Origin: G020348385 sp964538085
Lineage (GTDB): Bacteria; Acidobacteriota; Aminicenantia; Aminicenantales; Aminicenantaceae
Assembly: GCA_964538085.1 (NCBI GenBank)
Contig: CAZIDF010000001.1
Span: 186,001 to 250,000 of the forward strand
Reading direction: 5' to 3'
DNA: 64,000 bases
The position numbers were made by a program, and so were the translations under genes. Below, piece by piece: positions 16,736 to 25,140 of this stretch (position 1 is the stretch's first letter; each line of letters opens with the position of its first letter). Under the pieces are notes generated by a model. It had not been told where the DNA came from. It saw only the letters and a program-made list of their open reading frames with translations, and made no database searches.

Positions 16736-16752
16736 TGCAAGGAATGTGCCAA
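16736..16752 (-). promoter_or_regulatory. Near-perfect sigma-54 promoter of the receiver operon
   Basis: The minus strand reads TTGGCACATTCCTTGCA, matching TGGCAC-N5-TTGCA with the invariant GG-N10-GC spacing. The predicted start site is near 16725, giving a 13-nt leader that contains the AGGA ribosome site of the receiver at 16712. Transcription would need an enhancer-binding activator; one is encoded at 21730-23091. Confidence 0.85.
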
Positions 16753-16866
16753 TACATTCGAACTTCCACAGAAAATCACAAATAATATAAACGGTTGAAT
16801 ACAAATAGATTATAAGACATCTCGAAGCAGCAATCTCATATTCCTACCAGAGAGTTCGCCAAAATA

Positions 16867-16879
16867 GGGAAATATTCCC
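16867..16879. promoter_or_regulatory. Candidate enhancer palindrome upstream of the receiver-operon sigma-54 promoter
   Basis: GGGAAATATTCCC (plus strand) is an inverted repeat centred about 148 bp upstream of the predicted start site. It matches 11 of 13 positions of the palindrome upstream of the hydB sigma-54 promoter (GGGAATTATTCCT at 21654-21666). Half-site-like TTATTCCT and AATTCCT follow at 16900-16920. The remaining bases between 16753 and 17000 show no gene. Confidence 0.55.
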
Positions 16880-17000
16880 CATCACTGTTACAGTTATTCC
16901 TATTTTTAAAATTCCTCTTCATCGCGTTTTCGTGCATTTTTATCTCAAAACTTTTTTTTCGTGGTTTTGTCCAAGGTAACGGGAAATATATGAGGAAGAC

Positions 17001-18752
17001 CTACTGCTTTCCAATCAGAAGCCGGCCAAGGATTTTGTTCAAAGCGTCTTGAACAGGTTCGGAAAATTCCCGGCCCTCCATCAGAGATTCCGGCTGAACG
17101 CCGAGAATATAGGTATTTTTTATCTGCTCATTGCTCTTGAATGCTGTGGCGAAAGGAGCCAATTTGTGGCTCAGAGAGACTTGCCTGAGCATGCACTCAA
17201 ATGGGATCAACGTGATCTTCCCTGGCTCATCTTGAATATCGATGGCATCCAGGAAAACAAGGGGATGTTCGACGGGATCTCCGATTGGCAGGCCTTTTCC
17301 CCTGAGCTCCGTTTCCAACCATACGTTTTCAACTCCCTTTTCTCTCAGTTTCTTGGCAATATGGACCCCCATAGCATCATCCGAACGATTTGGATTCCCC
17401 ACTCCCACAAAAAATGGCGACCCTTGGGATTTGATGTCTTCAAGTTTTCCTTCCCAACTATCATGCGGCGCATTTTCAACTCGCGCGAGGTGAGCAGAAC
17501 AGCTGATACAGGGATCAAAAGCACGGACCACTATTTCCATCCTATCCCTGATTTTTTCCTCCTGCCCTTCATCCAGGAGTTTTTGGGCAGCGATATGACA
17601 GTACCTTTCGATATCTTCCGCATTTTGGGCTGTAGGTGTGACGATATCCACATGACCAACCAATCCATCCATGATTTCGTGGTGATGTATGAGAAGGCCG
17701 CGCGGGGCTTCCACCAATCCTGTGCCTTTACCCTCAGTTGCAGCGTACTTGACTATGGGAGGATCTTCGGGGATTTTCAGCATCGAATCGATCAGTTGAG
17801 GAATCCTTTCGAAACAATAAAGGATTTCCAGCGCTTGAGCCGCATTATGAAAAAGAGGATTCCTCTTCCAATGCTCATTGAAATATTTTTTATAGGATTT
17901 CCCCGCCTCCCCTTCCAGCCGTTCTCCAAGATTATTCACCCGGGCCAAAGCACCCACTGAATAGGGTTTTCCTTTATAACGGCTCCGCTTGGCATAAGAA
18001 TGGGAGACAACAAATTCGTTTGTCAATTTTTTGTAGTCATCCCGGAAAATTTTTTCTCCCGATGAAAGAAGAATTTCATCCCCCCAAAAGCCGTATAAAT
18101 CATTGCTCGGTTCACAGCAGGCATAAAGTGTCTCCTCCTCTGGACTATCAGGATAGCCGAGTTCACAAAAGAGACTCACTGTTTTCCAGACAAAAGGCAT
18201 AAACTGGATAGCCCGATTTTTGATCCAGTCGAGCTCCTTTTTTGTGGGAAACTTACCAAAGCCACCAATGACCGGATTTTCGCCATGAATATATCGCCCG
18301 CTCAGAACCTGCATGATGTGATTTCCGAATTCCTTCATCTCCAGCGCTATTTTGACCTCGAACGCAAACTGGGAGGCCATGGCTATGGCATTGGGGAATC
18401 CTACATAATCCGGCAACGCCAGATAATAGACATGGAGCGAATGACTTTCTATCATCTCCCCCATATGCATAAGTTCTCTCGCAAGAACAACTTTTTCGGG
18501 AACTCTGATCGACAGGGCATTTTCCATAGCTCGGATGACGGCGTTCTTGTGGGATATGGAACAGATGGCACAGATCCTCGGGGACATACTCACATCTTCT
18601 TCCGGAGTTCTTCCCACCGTCAATCTTTCGATGAGTCGAGGCCCTTCGAAAATATTGAATTTCACGTCTGTCACGACTTTGCCATCTATGGTGGCAGTCA
18701 CACCTCCGTTTCCTTCTACACGCGCAAGATGTTCTATGGTTATAGTTTTCAT
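17001..18752 (-). CDS. hydA: Group 3b [NiFe] hydrogenase large subunit fused to its maturation protease
   Basis: Residues 1-425 are a [NiFe] hydrogenase alpha subunit: N-terminal EHLARVEGNGG, proximal motif RICAICSISH (C61, C64) and distal motif DPCISCSAH (C415, C418, H421), which together bind the Ni-Fe(CN)2CO site. Usually a short tail after this His/Arg is cut off by a separate endopeptidase. Here residues 446-581 are that endopeptidase family: VGVGNPNRSDDAMG, FLDAID, SLSHKLAP and LGVQPESL align with HybD. The likely nickel-binding residues D459, D502 and H529 are all present. No in-frame stop or ATG separates the parts. It is the last gene of hydBGDA, overlapping hydD by 4 bp, and should interconvert H2 and NADP(H) in the cytosol. 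Confidence 0.92.
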   Translation of the reverse strand: MKTITIEHLARVEGNGGVTATIDGKVVTDVKFNIFEGPRLIERLTVGRTPEEDVSMSPRICAICSISHKNAVIRAMENALSIRVPEKVVLARELMHMGEMIESHSLHVYYLALPDYVGFPNAIAMASQFAFEVKIALEMKEFGNHIMQVLSGRYIHGENPVIGGFGKFPTKKELDWIKNRAIQFMPFVWKTVSLFCELGYPDSPEEETLYACCEPSNDLYGFWGDEILLSSGEKIFRDDYKKLTNEFVVSHSYAKRSRYKGKPYSVGALARVNNLGERLEGEAGKSYKKYFNEHWKRNPLFHNAAQALEILYCFERIPQLIDSMLKIPEDPPIVKYAATEGKGTGLVEAPRGLLIHHHEIMDGLVGHVDIVTPTAQNAEDIERYCHIAAQKLLDEGQEEKIRDRMEIVVRAFDPCISCSAHLARVENAPHDSWEGKLEDIKSQGSPFFVGVGNPNRSDDAMGVHIAKKLREKGVENVWLETELRGKGLPIGDPVEHPLVFLDAIDIQDEPGKITLIPFECMLRQVSLSHKLAPFATAFKSNEQIKNTYILGVQPESLMEGREFSEPVQDALNKILGRLLIGKQ

Positions 18753-19531
18753 CTTTTCTCCTTTCCTAATTTCTTAAAGAACTCCGCGAGTTTTGTACCC
18801 GAGTAGTTGGCCATCTTCCTCTTGATTTCTTTAGCATCATAGCCCTTTTCTTCCAGGAGATAGAATTCTGCTGTGCGGTTGGCCACATCCAATGGTCCCC
18901 AGCATCCCACACAGGGAAGGTTATGGTTAATGCAGATAGAACCGCATCCATCTGCTGTAACGGGGCCTAAACATAAAATTCCCTTTTTCAGAAGACAGTC
19001 GTTCTCGTGGTGTTTGCAGGTGACACACACAGGATTTTGGGATTTTTCGGGAGGATTACCCTTTAACAGCCTTGTCAAAAAATTCAAAAACTGATCTTTT
19101 CCGATAGGACAGCCCGGAAGATAGAAGTCCACACCGATATACGCATCGATAGGCTTGGATTGAACAGGTATGGTATGGGTCATATCGATGTCGCCGTAGA
19201 CTTTCTTGTAATTTTTTTCCCATTCTTTTGTATTAGCAAAGCAAGCCTGAATGCCTCCCACTGCAGCGCAGAGACCGATGGCCACGACCAGCTTTGCTCT
19301 TTTTCTGATGTCCTCAAGCTCTTCGATCTCTTTTTCGGTTGTGACCGACCCTTCGATTAGAGCGACATCCAGTTCTCCATCGATGTTGTCGCTTTTTGCC
19401 ATAAGAAAGGATTGAATGTCCGCTGCATTAAAAATATCTATGAGTTCTTTTTCGCAATCCAGGATCATGAGAGCATCTCCGGCACAGCCGGTAAGTTCAT
19501 ACACTCCGATTTTCACTTTATCATTGCTCAT
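18749..19531 (-). CDS. hydD: Group 3b [NiFe] hydrogenase small (delta) subunit
   Basis: The 260-residue protein carries electrons from the Ni-Fe site through Fe-S clusters. Ligand cysteines for the proximal cluster lie in ELTGCAGD, IGLCAAVGG and LPGCPIGKDQFL. Further clusters are ligated by CVTCKHHENDC, CLGPVTADGCG, CINHNLPCVGCWGP. It lacks a Tat signal, as expected for a cytosolic group 3 enzyme. It overlaps hydA by 4 bp and follows hydG by 10 bp, and is a subunit of the HydBGDA heterotetramer. Confidence 0.92.
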   Translation of the reverse strand: MSNDKVKIGVYELTGCAGDALMILDCEKELIDIFNAADIQSFLMAKSDNIDGELDVALIEGSVTTEKEIEELEDIRKRAKLVVAIGLCAAVGGIQACFANTKEWEKNYKKVYGDIDMTHTIPVQSKPIDAYIGVDFYLPGCPIGKDQFLNFLTRLLKGNPPEKSQNPVCVTCKHHENDCLLKKGILCLGPVTADGCGSICINHNLPCVGCWGPLDVANRTAEFYLLEEKGYDAKEIKRKMANYSGTKLAEFFKKLGKEKR

Positions 19532-19541
19532 CTCATCCCCC

Positions 19542-20402
19542 TCAAATCAATTCTCTCATATGAATAACATCCCAATAGGTGAAGACTGGACCGTCGAGGC
19601 ATGTATAAATATAATCTATAGCACAATGTCCGCATTTTCCCACTCCGCACTTCATCCTTCTCTCAAGGGTCATCAATATCTGGTCCTTGGGAATATCCAG
19701 CTTGACCAGTTCTTTGAGCACGAACTTGTACATTATGGGAGGACCACAGACCATTGAGTAGGTGTTTTTAGGATCGATACCTTTGATCATTGGAAACAGC
19801 GTGGTGACCACTCCGACGTTATCGTTCCATTTTCCTGTGTCATCCTCATCGACAGCCAGGTAGCATTCCAAATCGTCTCGCTTTTTCAGATCGAAGAACT
19901 CTTCCCGAAAGATCATTTCCGCTGGCCTCTTAGCCCCATGGAGCAAAATGACTCTTCCAAATTGATCTCTGTTGTCGAGGCAGTAAAGAAGAACGGAACG
20001 AAGAGGAGCAGCCCCTAAGCCACCCATAACAATGAGAATATCCTTGCCTTTCATCTTTTCCACAGGAAATCCATTCCCGTACGGACCACGGAGGCCAACC
20101 AGATCGTTCTCTTTCAATCTGAATAAGGCATTGGTGACAGTCCCCACATGTCTGATGCAGAATTCGAGAAGACCTGGACGCGATGGTGTGGAGGAAATCG
20201 AAAAGGGGGCCTCTCCTGCCCCTAGAATAGAAACCATGGCAAACTGTCCTGCACGATACCTGAAGGAGAGAGCCTTATCCATGTCTGCTATGCGAACCTG
20301 AAAAAACCTGACATCATCTGTGAGGGGATACAACCGGACAATTCTTCCAGGTTCTGGAAGAAAGGGATTTGTTTGATTTAACTCTTTTTTATCCATATTC
20401 AT
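19542..20402 (-). CDS. hydG: Hydrogenase gamma subunit, FAD/NAD(P)-binding reductase
   Basis: This 286-residue flavoprotein of the ferredoxin reductase superfamily has an FAD-binding barrel (YRAGQFAMVSILG, FSISSTP, GLRGPYGNGFP) and a nucleotide-binding fold (ILIVMGGLGAAPLRSVL, YSMVCGPPIMYKF). The C-terminal [2Fe-2S] site is CGVGKCGHC plus a Cys in YTCLDGP. It moves electrons between NADP(H) and the Fe-S chain of the hydrogenase. It overlaps hydB by 4 bp, indicating translational coupling. Confidence 0.92.
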   Translation of the reverse strand: MNMDKKELNQTNPFLPEPGRIVRLYPLTDDVRFFQVRIADMDKALSFRYRAGQFAMVSILGAGEAPFSISSTPSRPGLLEFCIRHVGTVTNALFRLKENDLVGLRGPYGNGFPVEKMKGKDILIVMGGLGAAPLRSVLLYCLDNRDQFGRVILLHGAKRPAEMIFREEFFDLKKRDDLECYLAVDEDDTGKWNDNVGVVTTLFPMIKGIDPKNTYSMVCGPPIMYKFVLKELVKLDIPKDQILMTLERRMKCGVGKCGHCAIDYIYTCLDGPVFTYWDVIHMRELI

Positions 20403-21460
20403 TTTCTCACCTCTTGGTAGAATCGATTCCAGAAGGAATCCACCTTTTCTCCATCGAGAGCCTTGGCTACTGTTTTCACATTGATATCAACGGGGCAGGT
20501 GACGATACAGCGGCCACAACCTACACAGGCCGGCTTTCCATATTTGGAGATGAAGGCCTGGAGTTTATGGGTATACCAGAGCTTCAACCTGTTCGCTCTG
20601 TTCTCACGAAAGTTTTCACCTCCGGCCACTTCAGAATAATTCTCCAGGGTGCATGCATCCCAACATCGTCGAATCTCCGAAAAATCTTCTCCTAAGGCAG
20701 GCTTATCCAACACATTGTAACAGTTGCATGTAGGGCAGACATTGGAGCAGGAACCACAAGCCAAGCAAGCATTCCCTAGCTTTTCCCATAAGGAATCATT
20801 GTATTTCAGCTCCATGAGGTCGGGCATGGCACTGAAATCGATCTTAGTCTGGAAAGCCTGGTCCCTTTCTTCACGCCACTGGATAAAGCTCTGGATATCT
20901 TTGGGAGTGATGGTCTCATCGAATAACTGGGATCTAAGCCGGATGAGGTCATCGCCTCGACTGGAACCGATCCAGACGATATAGAAGTCCTCGAGAGCGG
21001 TGAAAAAAAGATCATACCCTTCTTCCACAACATGGGTATTCGTGGACATGCACAGACAGTTTTCATCAGGCCAGCAGGAATGACCGAGGATTAAAACATT
21101 TTCCCGCGCTTTCGAATAGTAAGGATCATCATAGACATAACTGTAAAATCGGTCCATTATCAATAATCCATGAATGTCACACGTGTGAACGCCGAAGAGA
21201 ATTTTTTTGGACACATGGGAGAAATCTTCCTCATAACCTTCTTTTTTCGCCTTGAATATGTTGATTGACGGAGGCAGCAGGATTTTTCTTGGAGGGAGAA
21301 TTGTGCGTGTGTAATTAAGGTCAATCTGAGAAAAATCTTCGACTTCCTCGAATATGTGTTTGTCGCCGTTTTTTTTAACGGGGGCCCATAAATCGGTGTT
21401 TTCAGAGATTGCATCCAAAAAAGGAAACAACTTTTCCTTCTGAAGCTTGACTATTCTCAT
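20399..21460 (-). CDS. hydB: Hydrogenase beta subunit, two-[4Fe-4S] electron-transfer protein
   Basis: The 353-residue protein is the sulfhydrogenase beta-type subunit: a central domain with GVHTCDIHGLLIMDRFY and two C-terminal [4Fe-4S] motifs, CLACGSCSNVCPTC and CVGCGRCIVTCPVDI. It links the gamma flavoprotein to the catalytic pair. AAGGGGAT precedes the ATG. It is the first gene of hydBGDA and stands behind a sigma-54 promoter; the leader is about 82 nt and contains a GCCC-GAA-GGGC hairpin. Confidence 0.92.
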   Translation of the reverse strand: MRIVKLQKEKLFPFLDAISENTDLWAPVKKNGDKHIFEEVEDFSQIDLNYTRTILPPRKILLPPSINIFKAKKEGYEEDFSHVSKKILFGVHTCDIHGLLIMDRFYSYVYDDPYYSKARENVLILGHSCWPDENCLCMSTNTHVVEEGYDLFFTALEDFYIVWIGSSRGDDLIRLRSQLFDETITPKDIQSFIQWREERDQAFQTKIDFSAMPDLMELKYNDSLWEKLGNACLACGSCSNVCPTCNCYNVLDKPALGEDFSEIRRCWDACTLENYSEVAGGENFRENRANRLKLWYTHKLQAFISKYGKPACVGCGRCIVTCPVDINVKTVAKALDGEKVDSFWNRFYQEVRK

Positions 21461-21512
21461 TTTTTCATCCCCTTCGTTTTATTGGATTGTTCCGCCCTTC
21501 GGGCAAGACATA

Positions 21513-21561
21513 TAATTTGCATAAGCAAAATCTTCACCTCGTGAAAAAAGTATGCAAATTA
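21513..21561. repeat. 11-bp perfect inverted repeat around the hydB promoter
   Basis: TAATTTGCATA at 21513-21523 is the exact reverse complement of TATGCAAATTA at 21551-21561, with 27 bp between. The right arm coincides with the -12 element of the sigma-54 promoter and the left arm lies in the early transcribed leader. A protein bridging or pairing these arms could block the promoter, or the arms could form an RNA/DNA hairpin. Confidence 0.6.
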
Positions 21562-21568
21562 CATGCCT
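21553..21568 (-). promoter_or_regulatory. Sigma-54 promoter of the hydBGDA operon
   Basis: The minus strand reads AGGCATGTAATTTGCA with invariant GG-N10-GC spacing, a weaker -24 (AGGCAT) and a strong -12 (TTTGCA). The predicted start is near 21542, 82 nt before hydB. The sigma-54 activator gene lies immediately upstream in the same orientation. Confidence 0.75.
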
Positions 21569-21653
21569 CCTCAAATTTACGATAAAAATGAAAGACTTTG
21601 GGGAGGTTTAAGGGAAAAGGGGATGAAAACAGACAGAAGTTAAAAAGGTCCTC

Positions 21654-21666
21654 GGGAATTATTCCT
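21654..21666. promoter_or_regulatory. Candidate enhancer palindrome upstream of hydB
   Basis: GGGAATTATTCCT (core GGAAT-T-ATTCC) is centred about 118 bp upstream of the predicted hydB start site, a normal distance for a bacterial enhancer. It is nearly identical to the element before the other sigma-54 promoter of the island (16867-16879). Confidence 0.55.
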
Positions 21667-21729
21667 CACTGGCTATCCTATTTTGACATAGCTTATTCGA
21701 TCGAGAAAGCACTTGAGTAGCTTAAATCC

Positions 21730-23091
21730 TCAATGTATGTCGTATTTCTTGATCTTGGCGAGAAGTGTTTTGCGGTCAATTCCCAAGATGCCGGCTGTTT
21801 GGCTTTTATTCCAGTGGTGGGCTTGCAACACAGCCTTGATGTACTCCTTTTCGATATCTTCAAGGCTTTTGTCCTTTCCAATCATCAACGTTAAAATAGA
21901 GGATGCAGAACTGATCCCATGATACAAAAGATCCTCGGATTTGATTTCATCGGCTTTGGACAACACCACCGCCCTTTCGATCGTATTTTCCAATTCTCTA
22001 ATATTCCCGGGCCAGTCATATTCCAACAAGGCCTTTAATATATCTCGATTTATGCTACTTATCTGCTTTTTCATTCTTTTATTATATTTAGCAAGAAAAT
22101 GCTCGACGAGCATAGGTATATCTTCCTTTCTCTGCCTGAGGGGCGGGAGATGGATAGGAACAACGCTTAAACGGTAAAAGAGGTCTTCCCTGAATTTCCC
22201 CTCCTTTACAGCACAAGATAAGTTCTCGTTCGTCGCCGCGATGATTCTCACATCGACTTTGATCGGTTTTGAACTCCCGACCCGAGTCACTTCCCTTTCT
22301 TGAATAGCCCGCAGAAGCTTGGCTTGGATGTTGAGGCTGATGTTGCTGATTTCATCCAAGAATACCGTCCCGCCGTTTGCAACTTCGAACCGCCCGTGTT
22401 TGGTTTCATGGGCTCCTGTAAAAGATCCCTTTACATGTCCAAAAAGTTCGCTTTCAAAAAGTGTTTCCACAAGAGCACCACAGTCTACGACAACAAAAGG
22501 TCCGCTTTTTCTTGGGCTGTGATTATGAATTTCTCTGGCAAGCATCTCCTTGCCCGTACCACTCTCTCCTGTGAGGAGCACCGTGCTATCGGATGCGCTC
22601 ACCTGTTTGACCAAGTCCAAGACTTTTTCCATTACCTTGCTATCGCCCACGACCATGTCAAATTCGATCTTGGATTCCAGCTCTCCCCGAAGGTAAATAT
22701 TCTCGAGCAAAAGATTTCTATTTCCCAAGGCTTTTTTTGTAATGATCCGCAATTCCTGGGGACTGAACGGTTTGGACATGTAATGGAAAGCCCCCTCTCT
22801 CATGGCTTCGACTGCAGATTCGATGGAACCGAATCCTGTGATTACAACGATAGGCGTTTCCGGACTTTTCTCCTTTATTCTCCTCACAACTTCCATTCCA
22901 TCCATGCCTGGCATTTTTAAATCACACAACACGATATGGAAAAATTCTTTATGGAAAAGCTGGAGTCCTTCTGTCCCATTCTTAGCCATTTTAACCGTGA
23001 ACCCTTCTTTGTTAAGCACTTGACGGCAAGAGTCCAAGATCGCTTCGTCATCATCGATGATCAAAATGTTTGCTTGTTTATTCATTTGCAT
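21730..23091 (-). CDS. NtrC-family sigma-54-dependent response regulator
   Basis: The 453-residue activator has a receiver (about 8-125, ILIIDDDEA, IVLCDLKMPG, YMSKPFSP), an AAA+ domain with Walker A GESGTGKE, the sigma-54 contact loop GSFTGA (GAFTGA variant), Walker B GGTVFLDEI and the arginine finger region FREDLFYRL. A Fis-type helix-turn-helix at the C-terminus (KSQTAGILGIDRKTLLAKIKKY) binds DNA. The paired kinase gene overlaps it by 14 bp. The first target downstream is hydB, 269 bp away with a sigma-54 promoter, so it is the most likely hydrogenase activator. Confidence 0.93.
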   Translation of the reverse strand: MQMNKQANILIIDDDEAILDSCRQVLNKEGFTVKMAKNGTEGLQLFHKEFFHIVLCDLKMPGMDGMEVVRRIKEKSPETPIVVITGFGSIESAVEAMREGAFHYMSKPFSPQELRIITKKALGNRNLLLENIYLRGELESKIEFDMVVGDSKVMEKVLDLVKQVSASDSTVLLTGESGTGKEMLAREIHNHSPRKSGPFVVVDCGALVETLFESELFGHVKGSFTGAHETKHGRFEVANGGTVFLDEISNISLNIQAKLLRAIQEREVTRVGSSKPIKVDVRIIAATNENLSCAVKEGKFREDLFYRLSVVPIHLPPLRQRKEDIPMLVEHFLAKYNKRMKKQISSINRDILKALLEYDWPGNIRELENTIERAVVLSKADEIKSEDLLYHGISSASSILTLMIGKDKSLEDIEKEYIKAVLQAHHWNKSQTAGILGIDRKTLLAKIKKYDIH

Positions 23092-25063
23092 TGTCTTTTC
23101 TTACAGGAAGTTTAATCGTGAATGTTGATCCTTTTTCGACCTCACTTTCCACCTCGATGGTCCCGCCATGCTTTTGGATGATACTGTAACATATGGCAAG
23201 GCCCAATCCTGTTCCCATCCCGACCTCTTTTGTGGTGAAAAAAGGTTCAAAAAGTCTCGATTTATCCTCTTTCTTTATTCCATGTCCTGTGTCTTTGATT
23301 GAAATATTGATGAATTTTTTGCCATCACCCATACAAGTTTTCAGAAAAAGAATCCCTCTTTTGCTCATAGCATCTGCGGCATTCAGGATAATGTTGATGA
23401 AGACCTGCTGGAGTTGGGATCTATCTGCCACAACAGGGGGGAGATCGCTTGAATATTGTTTTTTCACGGTAATGTTTTGAAAAACAGCCTGAGACTCCAA
23501 AAGGGATATGACATCATTGAGGGTTGTGTTGATATCGATCCGAATCGCCTCGGGCTCTTTCGGATGAGCAAACTGGAGAAGGCCCTTCACAATATCTTTG
23601 CAGCGTGTAGTCTCCTTGACGATCTTCGCAAGATTATCGTAACGCGGGTCCTCTTTTTTCATATCTTCGAGAAGCAGATGGCTATAAATCAGAATTCCTC
23701 CCAAAGGATTGTTGATCTCATGAGCGACGCCGGCAGCCAATTTTCCCAGTGAAGCCAGCTTCTCCTGCTGGATAAGATGGGCCTGCATCTCTCTGATTTC
23801 ATTCGTCCGCTCTTCTACTTTTTTTTCCAGCGTTTTTCCCCAATCGATGAGTGCTTTGTTCGCTTTACGAAGCTCATCAGTCATCAGATCAAAAGATTTG
23901 GCCAGGGCCCCGATCTCATCCTTCGATTTGACATGGAGCTTGTGCGAAAGATCTCCTTTTGAAATTTTTTGGGTGGCCAGAACCATTTTCTGCAGAGGTT
24001 TTATAATCCGAGTTGTAGAAAAAACGAGGATAATGAAGAGCAGAAAGACACATAGTATTGCGATGACAGCAAACGCAATTATGACCCTATTGGTGGTATC
24101 GATATAAGGCCTTTCCAACATCCCCACATAAAGGATCCCAATGATCCTTCCGTTTATGTTTTTTATTGGTTCATAGGCAGTGATATACCAATCATTGACC
24201 ACAAAGGCCCTGTCGATCCATGCTTCTCCCCTTTCCAGAACAGCCTCATTCACTTCCTTGGACACCCGCGTTCCGATGGCTCTCTGTCCGTTCTCATATT
24301 TCACATTTGTGGATATCCGCAAATCATGCTGAAAAATCGTTGCTGTCCCTATCTCCCTCCCTTCATATTTCATATCCTTGTAGACAAGCTCTTTTACTTT
24401 ATCGACAATTGTGTAGTCCCTGTTGATAAGAATTCCTCCATACAGCACCCCGAGTAGATTTCCGTTGTCGTCATCGATTGAAGAAGCCGCCTTCAACATC
24501 ATGCCATTGACCTCTTTGGCTTCAGGTCTAGGCGATGTCTTCGGAGTGGGGACAAATTCCATATATGCTCGTTCTGCAAGTTCCTCCCCCTCCTTAAGAA
24601 GCTCCTGACGAGACACTATCTCTGGGAAAGCAAAATTGCCTCCCTCGAGAGTCTTTTTTATGATTTCATCATGAGATTGATCATCCCCTTTTATCTCAGG
24701 ATTTCTTAATCTCATGATGACCTTTCCTGTGCTGTCTGTTAGGGTCAGAATATCCAATCCTCGTTGTGATCTCACTCGACTGAGATATTTGAGGAGAATA
24801 TCATAATTTTCGTTTATGATAGCATCCTTGATACCCTCCCTTTCTGCTGTAAAACTGATGATATCACCGATGTGGTTGAGCCTATCATTAAAAACCATCC
24901 AGGCAGAAGAAAGATCGTACCTCACTTTTTCCTGTGCCTCATCGATGATGGTGTTTTTTACCAAACGGGATCCAAAGATCATTGTCAGAATCGCTCCCAA
25001 AACAATGACCCCAAGAAAACTAAGGATTAGTTTGGTTCTTAAAGATAGAGGAAGAATTTTCAT
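23078..25063 (-). CDS. Cache-HAMP sensor histidine kinase, paralog of the 7553 kinase
   Basis: The 661-residue protein has the same plan as the kinase at 7553: first membrane segment near 12-32, a double-Cache-like periplasmic sensor, a second segment near 335-358, HAMP, HisKA (GKLAAGVAHEINNPLGG) and HATPase (DTGHGIKKED, GMGTGLGLAICY). Sensor blocks such as EIGTATIFQ, DLRISTNVK, AIGTRVS and RAFVVNDWYI are shared by both kinases. It overlaps the NtrC-type regulator by 14 bp and is its cognate kinase by position. Confidence 0.93.
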   Translation of the reverse strand: MKILPLSLRTKLILSFLGVIVLGAILTMIFGSRLVKNTIIDEAQEKVRYDLSSAWMVFNDRLNHIGDIISFTAEREGIKDAIINENYDILLKYLSRVRSQRGLDILTLTDSTGKVIMRLRNPEIKGDDQSHDEIIKKTLEGGNFAFPEIVSRQELLKEGEELAERAYMEFVPTPKTSPRPEAKEVNGMMLKAASSIDDDNGNLLGVLYGGILINRDYTIVDKVKELVYKDMKYEGREIGTATIFQHDLRISTNVKYENGQRAIGTRVSKEVNEAVLERGEAWIDRAFVVNDWYITAYEPIKNINGRIIGILYVGMLERPYIDTTNRVIIAFAVIAILCVFLLFIILVFSTTRIIKPLQKMVLATQKISKGDLSHKLHVKSKDEIGALAKSFDLMTDELRKANKALIDWGKTLEKKVEERTNEIREMQAHLIQQEKLASLGKLAAGVAHEINNPLGGILIYSHLLLEDMKKEDPRYDNLAKIVKETTRCKDIVKGLLQFAHPKEPEAIRIDINTTLNDVISLLESQAVFQNITVKKQYSSDLPPVVADRSQLQQVFINIILNAADAMSKRGILFLKTCMGDGKKFINISIKDTGHGIKKEDKSRLFEPFFTTKEVGMGTGLGLAICYSIIQKHGGTIEVESEVEKGSTFTIKLPVRKDNANE

Positions 25064-25140
25064 GCTACTTATTTAGGAGGGTTTTCCTTTAGAAACAAAT
25101 ATACTAAAAATGGGTAATGAGATAAAGGAAAAATCTTGGA

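Noticed and set aside
16713..16769. 19-codon N-terminal extension of the lone receiver
   Set aside because: It would be encoded across a near-perfect sigma-54 promoter and has no receiver-like sequence; the ATG at 16712 has its own AGGA.
17049..17960. 303-codon plus-strand frame under hydA
   Set aside because: Antisense shadow of the hydrogenase-protease fusion, without recognisable motifs or ribosome site.
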